The notes under the pieces were generated by a model. The model ran no database searches, had not been told where the DNA came from, and saw only the letters and a list, made by a program, of their open reading frames with translations. A program made the position numbers and the translations under genes. Positions 8,826 through 19,557 of a stretch of DNA of 64,000 nucleotides are shown here, one piece after another. The DNA lies in the NCBI RefSeq assembly GCF_020921035.1, contig NC_063152.1, positions 16,258,001 to 16,322,000 on the forward strand. Reading direction: 5' to 3'. This DNA comes from Rhodamnia argentea (Eukaryota; Streptophyta; Magnoliopsida; Myrtales; Myrtaceae). Position 1 is the first letter of the stretch. The number at the start of each line of letters is the position of its first letter.

Positions 8826-10036
8826 AATTTGTCGAGTAACCGTTAATAGTTGGTGTCATCATAACTAGTTGGTGTCATCATAAATTAGTTAACTCTTTGC
8901 CTCTTGATATACGATTGAGGTCAAGAACGTAAGTTAGTTAGGCCAAAAAGCACATGTCGATAACTGTGAAATCTGTGTTCGTTATGTTGAATGGCGGTGC
9001 TCGAATGAATGATTCATGTATTTACTGTTGTGACCTATTCATGAACAGATTTGTAAATAAGATAGAAGAATTGACACTTTGCCTACTGTTTGAATTCGAG
9101 GTTACGTGCGCCTTAAATAGTCGGAGAATCGTATGCTTGTACTTTTAAAACCGTGCTTGGTATGTCAAGTAGAGAAACTTGTGTAGATAATTCGGGTGCC
9201 TAGTATTAACTCTGTGCTATGCCATCGATGAAGATACCGACGAGGGTAAGGTTACACTGCAAATCACATCACAACATTTCATTGAGAATTGAGAGAGTAA
9301 TGCCGTTGAGGTTTCTACCGATGATGCCCTGTGGAAGCCGGTATGAAAATCGGGATGCCTCCAATGAGTGAGGATGCCCCTGCTGTATAATCTGGGATGC
9401 CTCGGGTGCAAGAAGCCACGTTGAGTGTCTCGTGGAAATCCGGTCTGCGCGTCGGAAGTGACCCACAATGTATGCATGCCAGCCGGCCTGCACGCCGGCA
9501 GTGTCGTGATTGGGGGTGGAATTGAAATGGCGAGGCCCAGTGGAAATGCATGCATACATTACATACATGGTGCATCATGACTGATAAAACCGTGTGTTTG
9601 CTTTATAGCATTTTTTAGAATTTACCTGGCGAGGTATGACGTGTATGTTTATGAGATTGACATCTATTAGCTATCTTATTAGATTTTTACCTGCGGAGTC
9701 TTGAGCTCACCTCATGGATCAACTGTTTTTCATATTAGCTTGGCCAGGGAAGATGGAACTGAAGAGTGACGGAATACGGCCTTGGTTGGTGGTAGAGGAT
9801 AGCTGGCCATGGTGGTGGTGTCAATAGAGAACTTGTGAGAGGATCTTGTTTATGTGTGCATGATTATATTTGTAGGAGGTTAGAAAACTCATGAAAGACC
9901 ATACCCTATTAGGCGTACCAGCCGCTTATCTTTTATTCACTTGTGCTTGTATGGCCGCCTGATTGTTTTTAGTTAATCTTCCGCATGCGCCATTATATCT
10001 ATAAAGTTAAAATAGAGTGCGTAGTTATGGCGGACC
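8826..10036 (+). other. Possible gypsy LTR relic, otherwise no gene
   Basis: The stretch ends GGCGGACCAGGATGTCACA and contains CTTGAGCTCACCTCATGGATC about 340 bp before that. Both weakly recall the landmarks (CTCACCCCGTCGTGGGC, GTGACA) of the gypsy LTRs nearby. A GC-richer patch at 9280-9540 has overlapping open frames in three phases and no recognisable protein. The assignment is tentative. Confidence 0.25.
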
Positions 10037-11523
10037 AGGATGTCACAAATCCAGATCTAAACAAAGCCCACATTGCTCTTATTCCTTTTGCATATCCATT
10101 TTCTTTTCTTATTCTTGCAATTTCATCCTCGAAGTTTTCACTTCCCGACAATTGAGTCCTCTTGCTAGTGCGACTTGCGTAATCGAATAGTTCCGACATA
10201 AGCCGTAATTGAATTGTTCCATCGTACAGCCATTAGTAACTCCTCAAATTGCACAAGTGGTATTGTTGGCATGGACAAATTTGGGGAATTTACTAATTCA
10301 AACATAAGTATATTGTACAAATGCCAGTTTAATATGCTTAAATTTTTCAATGGTGCCAATATATTCCTAATCTTTTGCGTGAAACTCCAATGTAATTCTT
10401 TCGACAATTGGTCGCTGGAAATATGGTCAGCTATTATAGACAAAGTCTGCAATCAGATCAGGTATTTAGGACAATGTTGGTATAACTGGGAACTTAAATC
10501 CAGTCAATGTAATTCCTTGCAAGGAAAACCATGCAAATCACATGCAAATCATTACCTCTTTTATCATCCCTAGGGATCATGCACACTATATAGTCCATAA
10601 TTATGAGGCTCAGACACATTAACAGCAAACCCCGAATAATCTCAAAGATCAAAAAACTCAAAATGAAAATCAAGCTAGATTACAGACTATATAGATGACA
10701 AAGATTAGCATGAGAAAAGTGATGCCTACATTGTTTATGACATCAATTATCTTTACAATCTGATAATCAAGTTAAAGCACGGAATGGACTTCCGATCACA
10801 GCTGCAACCCCGAGTAAACGCATGAACATTCGGCCAAAAACTGATCTGGATATGCATCACGCTTCCTTTCGCAGGTCCCTTGATGAAATTCTGGGATTGG
10901 AAAAGCAGTTAATGGCACATACATTGCTAGTCAGAGTGCACTGAATCATTTGAAGACACTTCTGGGATGCTAGATGTTTAACTACATCCTCTTACCATAA
11001 TAAGGCAAAACGTCGTCAATAACATTCACACAGATCTCTATACTTAAAAGGCTGTTGAACACACTATGATTATTAAATTTTGTAACATCTTGAGACAAAT
11101 AATTAATTGTTCTGACATCACACACAAAACGGGAGAGAAACTTGATATGCTAGAATCACTGAATCAGCATCAATGACGTCACATCCAGATTTGCGCTTTA
11201 CAGGTAGAATACAAACACTCACACAACTATAGTTCCAAAGCAAGTTTGACTTAGGTTATAGTCAAATGAACAATACAATCAGGGATGAAGAGCAAGGATG
11301 TTGTCTAACTTCTTCTTGAAGACCTTTATTGCGTCCTCGTTGCGATTGACTACTTACCATAGAAGGAAATCTGTAGTTGTAAGTACACTGCCACAGCAAG
11401 AAACATCACCACTCCCTTTTAACGGGCTACACTATAGAAGGTCACACCACGCAGCCCACTTGTTCTAGGCACAAGTAACTGACAATCATTCAAAATGCAG
11501 CAAAGTTGCATCATATTACCGTA
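10037..11523. other. Outer part of the duplicated TNL unit, no recognised gene
   Basis: From about 10500 the sequence matches 29090-30300 in stretches (for example GCAGCTGCAACCC and CTGGGATTGGAAAAGC against CCGGGATTGGAAAAGC). This shows that the duplicated TNL unit extends this far downstream of copy A. Open frames of 66-119 codons at 10000-10570 on both strands have no family I recognise and are not shared with the other copy. Confidence 0.45.
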
Positions 11524-11814
11524 TGTAAGATTTGATGGGACCACGCCAATCGCTTCTAAAAGCTTAAGCTTATAGAAGAAGACGTGGTTTAATATTTATA
11601 TATTCCAACACTCCCCCTCACGCTTAGTCCGGTCTTTTTGCCTAGTACTAAGCGTGGAAATATTCATTTGGGGAGGCAAATAGGGGCCTGGAAAGATTTG
11701 AACTCGGGACCACCGTCTCTGATACCATGTAAGATTTGATGGGACCATGCCTAATTGCTCTAAAAGCTTAAGCTTATAGAAGAAGACGTGGTTTAATATT
11801 TATATATTCCAACA
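11524..11814 (-). mobile_element. Complete TRIM element, 291 bp with 87-bp LTRs
   Basis: Two direct repeats of exactly 87 bp (11524-11610 and 11728-11814) start TGTAAGATTTGATGGGACCA and end TATTCCAACA, with a few differences. A 5-bp target-site duplication CCGTA flanks the element (11519-11523 and 11815-11819). Next to the left repeat is CTCCCCCTCACG, a polypurine tract on the minus strand. Next to the right repeat is CTCTGATACCA (11717-11727), a tRNA-Met-type PBS on the minus strand. It is therefore a TRIM in minus orientation. It encodes nothing. Confidence 0.93.
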
Positions 11815-11819
11815 CCGTA

Positions 11820-12500
11820 CATGATGTCGGTGATGTTCATAGAAGCAAGAATCATAATCCAAAAGGTCTTACCTGGTCGTGCAAAGCCATGAGGGGATTC
11901 ATGAGGGGATTCAACAGGAAGAATCAATCCACGCAGATCTCCATTACTTGTGAGGTTTTGGAGCTCAAATCCAAACATTAGCATTAAGCATTTATATTTA
12001 TAAAACTTCAACATGTCAGAAACTCCACAATGTCATAAACAGATAATGAATGGAAAAGGAGACGGGAAATGGCGAAGAGACATGATATTTCCATGTTACA
12101 GGGTTCTATGAAACAGAGAAGGAAACAAACTCATTTTACCATTGCGTAGACTCATCATCTCATAAGCATGAAAAGGTTATGGTGTGATCAGTCTCTTGAA
12201 ATATTTTGCAACTGAAGAGCTTAAACTGTTCTAACCAACAAGTTATCAACTACTAATTTCATCTCCTTCCTTAACGAAGGACATGATGTCCCATTTCTCA
12301 AATGGAAATCTGGCTAAGAATACCGAGTCTAGAGGAAACTATGCTTGGTGTCGGTCTGGATAAGTGTACCTACCATCTCAAGATGTGCACCTTATCCCTG
12401 TTGTACCAAACTTCTCAATGGGTTCTTATCGCGACCAATGACCCCTACTTCTATGCTTCCGATTTCATTAACCTCTATAATCACAAAAAATTCCACTGGG
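11820..12500. other. Duplicated TNL flank, no gene
   Basis: Bases 12290-12390 (AATGGAAATCTGGCTAAGAA, GTCTGGATAAG) match 30375-30590, placing this stretch in the duplicated flank. No coding pattern is seen. Confidence 0.45.
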
Positions 12501-12509
12501 CCAGCTTTA

Positions 12510-13179
12510 GGGAAAATTCCAAAAAAGGCTCCAAATGCTCTCTTTTTTTCAAACAAGGATCTAAAGTGGACTTATTTTAAATAAGGACCTGAAGTGAGCT
12601 ATTTGTTTCAAAGAAAGGCCTCAATAGGGTATTTTCGTCTTTTTACATTTTCCATTTTGTTTCCCATTTTCCTTTTGTTTTTTTCCTTTTTCCCTTTCCC
12701 TTTTTCTTTCCTTTTCCTTTTTTTCCCTTCCCCTCGTCGGCGATTGTGGGCTAGGCAGCTTCGCCGCTAAAGACAAGGGCTCGCATTGCCCTCCCTCGGC
12801 GAGGGCCGACCTCACAGCCACCGGCGAGGCTCCCCTACTGCTGCAAGGGCCTGGCTGCTGGCGAGGGCAACCGTGCTCAAATAGGAGGAGTGCCGGCCCT
12901 CGCCGCAGCCCACGAGGCCGACCCTCACTTGGGCTAGGCAAGGTGAGCCCTCGCGGCCTCAAGCAAGGCCTCTCAGTCCATTGTTGCTAGCGAGGTAAAG
13001 AGAAAAAAAAAAGGAAAAGGAAGAAAAATCAGAAAATGTAAAAAAAAATCAAAATATCCCCGATCGGGCCCTTCTTTAGAACAATGATGGCACTTTAGAC
13101 TCTTATTTGAAATAATATCTACTTCAGACTCCTTTTTTGAGAAAATGAGGACATTTAAGGCCCTTTTTTGAAATTTCCC
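12510..13179. mobile_element. Non-autonomous Mutator-like element with GC-rich core, 670 bp
   Basis: The inverted ends are GGGAAAATTCCAAAAAAGGC on the left and, reversed, GGGGAAATTTCAAAAAAGGG on the right. They continue as imperfect arms of about 100 bp. A 9-bp direct repeat CCAGCTTTA (12501-12509, 13180-13188) is the target-site duplication size typical of Mutator. The core (12725-12980) is far GC-richer than its surroundings and is flanked by pyrimidine- and purine-rich tracts. One minus-strand frame spans the core but is low-complexity and ends in Lys/Arg/Glu repeats; I do not regard it as a gene. Confidence 0.8.
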
Positions 13180-13188
13180 CCAGCTTTA

Positions 13189-14355
13189 TTTACTGGTATA
13201 CAACAACTTCTTTTTAGTATAGACAAGTGTGCAAGAGAGAGAGAGAGAGACAGTTGGTCAGCAAGATCTGCAGTTAACGGAAGCCCCAGCTACAGTTCTT
13301 TCTCTGGCTGGTAGAGAGAATTGATTGGAAAGTAGAAATAGAACAAGAATTCCTGTATTCTTCTCAATCAATATGAATGAGAATAAGTGCTAGAAAGACC
13401 ATAGCATTAGATTTTAAAAGAGCTTTTTCCAGGAATGGTCCTTCAGGGAGATATTGCTAGCAGGAACGATGCTCAAGTTCATTGATTGATAAAGTAAACT
13501 TTGGTTTAAAAGGTAGAATTGCTTTCCTAGGCTCATAAGAGCCTCTTAGAGTGCATTTAACTATGGGTCCATTGGAAGAGATGATCATTTTCCCTTAGGT
13601 TGCCTATTATAACATTCTTTCGAACAGACAGTTTAGCTGATCAAAATTGTTGATGTCTGTTCATAGCATTAGGGTTTCCTTGTCCATAAAAGATCTCGCA
13701 GGAGAAATTGCTTCTGATGCCATTATACCTCCACAACTTTTGAATCCCTTTGATCCAGAATTTCCACTACTGCAAGAGAAACAAGAAAAAGGTTGGAAAC
13801 ATTCGTAAATCAGGCAGACAGTTGAAAGGGGAAACATAGATGAAATTTCTGTGAAAGCCGCCCAATATTTCTGATAATTCTGCATTTTTACCTCGTTTCA
13901 GCTTAAAACCCAAGACAGATTCCATTGGCAAAACATGTCCAAAAGGTAATTTATTAGACTAATTGACAAAGCACTTTGCAACAGAAGGTGACATCTAAGC
14001 AAAAGCAAGCTCGCTGATAAAGGAATGTGCTTTTACTTTAGGAAGTTCATTTTTAGGTTCTAAGAATATCAATTTTAAGAAATGTCTGTACTCCAGGATA
14101 CAGGTTTTCAGGTAAGCAAATTATCTCTGTAAGTGTACCATTTAAATCAATTGACAGAAACTAGGCTCTATACATTGGCAAACTTCTTGCATCAGATTTA
14201 AAAGAGGTGTGATTGGGGTAGCTATGGCTTAAACCTAATGTCCTTGGAGAACAAACAACACGCAGTAAACAGTGGATACTTCGAGGCTTAAATTTATCAT
14301 TTGCACACATTACGCATGTTTTTTTTTTTAAGAGAGTACAGGGGAATCAGCAACA
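13189..14355. other. Gene-free stretch
   Basis: AT-rich, with a short (GA)n at 13233-13251. I recognise no coding sequence; a 74-codon minus-strand frame at 13661-13885 has no family I know. Confidence 0.35.
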
Positions 14356-14359
14356 AAAG

Positions 14360-14990
14360 CAAGTTCAGAAACTGACCTAATGCATGCGTCAGAGCTACTT
14401 GAATACCTCGACAGTATTGAGCAACAGCCTCCAAATTTATCATTTGCACACATTATGCATGGTTGTCACGTAAAGAGAGCATGCTGAAAACTTCTCTGCA
14501 ACTTCTGCAGCCGAAAATGAGTCCTCTGCCTCTGTTCAAGAAGTGCAACAACAGCTTCCATCTCTGCATGTCTTGTTGCCAATGAAAGCAGTAGGAGAAA
14601 AACAAGCAAGCATATGAAACTGTGGAGCTTCGTCAGAGAGACAGTTGCTCTTAGTATAATTTCAAATATAAATTTAGGAAATGCATTTCATGAGATATAT
14701 TTTCTCCTTCACGCTTATTAAATGTTGAAAGGCAATCTCAACACAAAGTTAGCCCGTATCCGCTCCATGTTAACTATACTTTCAAGGCTTGAATCATGGT
14801 CATCCTTTGCTCGGTATGCAGATTGAGGAAGATCACAGTGTACACATTGTATCCTAGGGACAGGATATTTGTCAAAGCCAATTGCATTAAATCATGAATC
14901 TTATTGGAAGAACCCCGGTCTTTTAAGACAGAATCATCAATACACCTTATCCGGAAATTTCGGTTCTTTCTTGAAATGCCCACAACACTA
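14360..14990 (-). other. Co-duplicated downstream block, copy A (possible cryptic exons)
   Basis: Bases 14360-14600 match 23290-23590 and 31810-32170. Bases 14774-14990 match 23807-24010. On the minus strand, 14774-14983 reads FRIRCIDDSVL...IHDLMQLALTNILSLG. Copy B reads RCIDDSVL and HDLIQLALAKILSLG, with frame changes between. The 14380-14590 part contains a Leu/Glu/Arg-rich stretch that lines up with KLTDVLLE...PSAEVAEKFSACSLH of copy B. I do not recognise the protein. It may be the 3' part of a small gene duplicated with the TNL, or transcribed downstream sequence. Confidence 0.35.
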
Positions 14991-15539
14991 AGAATCTATT
15001 AAAGTTTTTTCTTTGACTGTTCTCGGTCCAAAACTCAGACAGAGCACGATGGCAGACGAGAAACGTGAAACATTGTACATAGTATAGCGAAGTTCTTGCC
15101 ACTGTTAGCCAGAGTCATATTTTATGAAAGGATAATGAGAACAAAACCATTTATAGCCTAATAATGCAAACAAAATTCCACTTTTTAACATATTTGTTCT
15201 GATATTTCGGCCTAAAAAAAAACATATTTGTTACGATATACTATTTTATCATATATTAAAAAAATATATCTAAGGAAGAAATATTAAAAAATTATATCTA
15301 AGGCAGAAACATAAAAAAGATCAACAATTGCTAGGAGTGGATAATGTGCGGGTATCACTTCAGAACAACAACAAATCCACCCCCAAATATCTCTCTCTCT
15401 CTCTGAATAAATGCTGTACCTTCTAGAGATTGTCATTGATTTTGCAGCGTCTAAGGTCGATTACCAATGAATTCCCTACCAAGCATCCACAGACAAAACT
15501 TATGACGAAACACTAATTCAACGGCTCTCGAACAAATGC

Positions 15540-15800
15540 AACAACACATTCTTTGAGGTCCCGCGCAATTGCAGCACCAAAAGTATCGAATCCAAAATCC
15601 AGCCCAAGTATCACGTCAGCTAATACAACTCAGATGTGCCAGGCTTCACGTGATCCACAGCAAGCCGAACGAAGCCCAAAACCTCAGCAGAGAATGGTTC
15701 ACCCGAAGGTACATCTTCAGTTTCCATGGATTCGGACGGCGGTGGTAGTCTGTCGCCTCCGCTCGTCTGCCTCCATCACTGTCGGTTCGCTAGGAACTCT
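15540..15800 (-). other. Co-duplicated block downstream of TNL-A (possible cryptic gene)
   Basis: The stretch is shared with 25370-25640 and 32980-33190, each just past the TNL stop codon. The minus strand starts at an ATG near 15776 with MEADERRRQTTTA. Copy C has METSERAQQTATA followed by a GT donor. Further on, copy A encodes ILGLDFGFDTFGAA..LKECV, copy B MLELDFEFDSVGG and copy C MLELDFEFDSSGAA..LEECV. Conservation of this acidic-aromatic motif in all three copies suggests past coding, on the same strand as the TNL. No family recognised. Confidence 0.35.
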
Positions 15801-16108
15801 ATTTCAAGAAGACGAACTTCTTCTGTTCTTCACCAAAAAAAAAAAAACTAATTCTGCTCGTCACCTCAGTTGGAAGGTAGAGATCTCACATACGTCAGAG
15901 CTCAGTGGTTTCGGATAGGAGCAATCGTGACACTGAAAGTAGCATCGGTGGAGTTCGAAGTTTGCCTATTGCGGAGAAAAGAGGATTTAACAAAAGAGAA
16001 AAAAAGGAAAAAAAAAGAACAAGAAGGAGAAAGAATGCATTGTAATGAAGATCAGCTGAGTTCACTTTACCTGAACTGACCTACGAATTGCTTCCTTAAG
16101 TTTCTCGA

Positions 16109-16645
16109 TCATTCTAACAACAAAAGCTGCAGACCAACGCCACCATACTCATCCCTGCCAATTGAATTGGAAGTATTTCGCATGCCTGTTGATTCATGAC
16201 AAACCTCATAGAGTAAAGCTGGATCTATTAGCTTATTTTCTTGAAGCACTTCCTTTAAATCATCCTCCAGTGGCTTGCATAGTATTCGAAATCCCCACTT
16301 TTTCACTGCTGTACTCGATATGCTAAATCGTACATAACTCCCATCAATTTGACTAAACTCGACTTCTTCCCACAATTCACATGGAGTGAGATACTCAAGT
16401 GACATTTGATCCAAATTCGACTCATATGAATAATGTATGAGATGATCCAGCCTTTTGCCATTAGCATGAGACACAACCAAAGGTATCTCTTCTGATTCAT
16501 CGTTGCAGAGAACAAAACAGAGAGCCAATGCAAGAAACTTGTCATACAAATCTTTTGAAGCCATGAAAGATATAGAACCCTCAATAGGGAAGATCCACTC
16601 TGGCATATCTCCTCCATCGAGAATAATTATGAATCCATCAGGCAT
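16109..16645 (-). CDS. TNL-A exon 5: C-JID-like post-LRR domain
   Basis: The exon encodes the C-terminal jelly-roll/Ig-like (C-JID) type domain of TNLs. MPEWIFPIE is followed by ASKDLYDKFLALALCFVL, ELWEEVEFSQIDGSYVRFS, KKWGFRILCKPLEDDL and the terminal GLQLLLLE. Compared with exon 5 of copy C it lacks about 55 codons between the CHEST... region and the last 17 residues. Remains of that missing segment persist in relic B, so copy A suffered an in-frame deletion. Confidence 0.78.
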   Translation of the reverse strand: MPDGFIIILDGGDMPEWIFPIEGSISFMASKDLYDKFLALALCFVLCNDESEEIPLVVSHANGKRLDHLIHYSYESNLDQMSLEYLTPCELWEEVEFSQIDGSYVRFSISSTAVKKWGFRILCKPLEDDLKEVLQENKLIDPALLYEVCHESTGMRNTSNSIGRDEYGGVGLQLLLLE

Positions 16646-17004
16646 CTGTTTATAAAGAAAACGGTTAGAAAGTACCCAAATTTGTTATTAGCACCCAAAT
16701 AGAATAATTTTCAATTAGAGTTTAGTAAGTAATTCGAGTGAATTCCACTTCGAACTAGAGCTCTATAAATTATCCATTAATGCTTACTTGCGTTAACATA
16801 CGAGTCTCATGTAATAGAAATCATTCCTATGAAAGAACGGGAGCCAACTCCATTACATGCATATATGTGCAGAATCACTTTATATTTCTTTGCTTTTCTT
16901 AAGCCTCCAATCTTGCATTTACTGCTTTGGTACAATTCAAGCACACACTAGATCCAGCTTATGCTCCACATCGACGAGTATGTTAGAGAGAGAGAGAATC
17001 TAAC

Positions 17005-17859
17005 CCGGCCAGTTGAGTAAATATCAGCCATGGCCAACCCCTTACGGACAAAATGATGAAGTGAAGTTAAATCTCCATTATTTTTCAGAGATTCACAACC
17101 ATCCGCAGAAAGATAGCTGATACTTGGTGGAAGCTCGGGAATCTCCTCTAATTGACGGCAATTCTCAACAATCAAATGGGACAAATGAGCACGCTTATTG
17201 AGTGACGTAGGAAGCCCAGTCATATTGTTTCCCGTTAGCCGTAGCTGTCTCAAAAAGGGAAAACAAGAAAGGTTCTCCAGGAATTCCACTTCGGACAGAC
17301 TACATCCCTCAAGTCTTAATGATCCTAAGCTTGAAAGTCCGGTCTTCATGCGCGGATCTAGTGAGTCCTCGTACTTCGGAAACCTAGTAAAATTTGTGCA
17401 ACCCCGAATTCCCAAACTTTCAAGGTTTTGCAAATTGTAAATGCTAGACGGAAGACTTGTCAGGTTATTGCAATTATCTAAAAACAAGCTCTCCAAAGAG
17501 ACAAGATTTTCTATTGATGCAAGAAGTTCTTTAATAGCAGTCCCTAGTAACCAAAGCTCTTCCAGGCCTTCAAGTTCATTTGGAATATCAGGGAACCTTT
17601 CAAATTTTTTGCATCCATCAAGATAGAGAGCTTGGAGATGTTTCGACTTGAGCACCTTGGGAAAAACACTAAGTTTAGAGCACCCTGTTAACTTTAACTC
17701 CTGTAACTTGTCATGATATGCAACCGACTCGTGTACTTCTACCAATTTTTTGCAATACCCGAGATCCAATTCCTCAAGATTCGGAGTACATGAGAGATCG
17801 GGCATGCTAACTAGTGACTCACAATAACTCAACTTAATGTACTTCAATTGTTGAAAATC
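17005..17859 (-). CDS. TNL-A exon 4: leucine-rich repeats
   Basis: 285 codons with about ten plant-type LRRs (for example LKYIKLSYCESLVSMPDL, LEELDLGYCKKL, LESLGIRGCTNF, LRQLRLTGNNMTGLPTSL). The exon ends with a post-LRR segment: EIPELPPSISYLSADGCESL, then HHFVRKGLAMADI. The LRRs should bind effectors or restrain the switch. There is no stop within the exon. The boundaries are cag/GATTTT and CCGG/gtta. Confidence 0.82.
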
Positions 17860-19190
17860 CTGCAATAACAGCAAAACCAACTTCGATAAACATTTTGAAA
17901 GAGTGGAAAATATCAAACTCATAGTCCAAAGATACGTATAGCCTAAATATAAATTCTTCCACATGTCATGCTATGTGGCAATATAGAAGCAAGGTGAAGT
18001 GTCACGTGACAGGTGGCAAGTATGCGAATATGGGCCCCGTGACAAAATTATATCATGTGTCATGCCATGTGGCGATCATAGAAGGAAAGTGAAGTGCCAT
18101 ATTGCGAGCATAGGAATGAACACTCTGTTAATGCTGGCTTTACCTCTATATAATAAATGAATGCTGGACATCACAATGTAATTGTGCAAAAATTCATTAA
18201 CTTCAATGTTTTTTGAAGTCATGCAAAGACAATGAAGCCTACTTTGAAAAGCATATTGAAGAAAATAAAACTTTAATATACTTCAAAATCTGACCCTGAC
18301 TTTCTATTGAGAAGCCAGTGGGTTGCTCCTACTAGATCACTTATATCGATTTAGTTGTGCACGCATTACAAACATCACTAACAAAGTTCCTAATAAATAC
18401 TTTATTACGTCAACTCAGAAATGATGCTCCTTAAGAACTGATTTAAGTAATTAACAATGAGGGAAATGCTTCCTTGATAGTATTGTCAAGGACTGCATAA
18501 TCGCAACAGTAAACCCACACACCAGCATCGAGTGTTTTTCATAAAATACTCATTGATTAGAAAATCTTGTGGTCAGAAATAATTAATAGTATTGTCAAAC
18601 TGTCGTGCTTGCTTGACAACACGGTGCGTTCAAATCCTTGACTAAGCTAATTCGACCGATGCATGACATTTCCGCCATTTCCGTTGTGAGTAGAATACCT
18701 GATCTACCACATCCAAATCAAATGCACTTAGCCAACTACTCCTTGGCTGTTTTTACTTTTATCTACATGTGAACGGGTTTATTTGCCGTATTTTGTTTCC
18801 TTTTTAATCTATCATTATACAATTTTCTGTTTCGAAAAAGGTCATATGCACACAATCTTCATAGTAGAATTAGGCTGCACAGCTTATGCTAGCATATTTG
18901 CATTTTGAGTTTCTTCAATAGGTAGGTTTGATTTGATTTTTGAAATATAAGGATGTCGATTGATTTGAGTTTCTTCACTAGGTTTGGTTAACAAATTTTT
19001 TCGCTTAATTTTTCAAATGCCAATTTTGCTGTTCATGAAAATATTTTTCACGTCAAGTAGTTAGGGTCATTTTGAAAGAAAATAGATAAGAGGTTTCTAA
19101 ATCAAAGGACCACCACTTCCTTTTGGGTACTAGTACGTATATATACAAATGAAGTAGATAATATAAAGATCTACATAGGTAAATGCTCAC
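17860..19190 (-). other. TNL-A intron 3
   Basis: A long intron between the two LRR exons, in good consensus context at both ends. It shares stretches with intron 3 of copy C (for example near 18150-18400 and 18880-19100) but lacks the 964-bp solo LTR present there. No other feature seen. Confidence 0.6.
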
Positions 19191-19466
19191 CTTAAATTGT
19201 TTTGCGACTGTCGTGATACTGCTTTTGCTCATACCAAGTCCCACTAATTTCTTTGGACCAGAGGAAAATTCTGGAATCGAGGGAGCACCAGGCCACTCGA
19301 ACCATCTTAGCTGATTAGGAATACATATAGGACCTTGGAAAGAATTGTGCACATTACGCAAGATGAGCAATCTCAACCTTCTCATTTTTGTAAAAGCATC
19401 GGGACCGATATATATCTCTGTCGGTTCAAGTGGCTCCAACACTATGGCTTTTACAGTACAATCTCC
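19191..19466 (-). CDS. TNL-A exon 3: linker and first LRR unit
   Basis: A 92-codon exon with AF.KMRRLRLLILRNV, PNQLRW and LVGL.MS motifs, the usual short exon between NB-ARC and the LRR exon in TNL genes. The acceptor is tatag/GGAGAT and the donor AAG/gtgagc. No stop. Confidence 0.8.
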
Positions 19467-19557
19467 CTATATAAACAAAGACTATCGAGGTTATGCACGT
19501 TCAGAAATTAGAACAAAAAGATCATAGCAGAATTTGGAACGTATTTACAAGTCTTAC

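Noticed and set aside
9217..9578. Three overlapping minus-strand frames of 87-112 codons
   Set aside because: All three phases are open over the same GC-richer patch, which indicates composition rather than coding.
10000..10573. Open frames on both strands resembling a short gene
   Set aside because: No recognised motif, frames of both strands overlap, and the duplicate flank near TNL-C does not preserve them.
12621..12962. 113-codon minus-strand frame in the MULE core
   Set aside because: Simple composition (Gly/Pro/Arg then a Lys/Glu/Arg run) from GC-rich and purine-rich tracts within a mobile element.
17198..17626. Plus-strand frames across the TNL-A LRR exon
   Set aside because: Antisense shadows of leucine-rich repeat codons. 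The same holds at 34719-35459 and 39390-39836.
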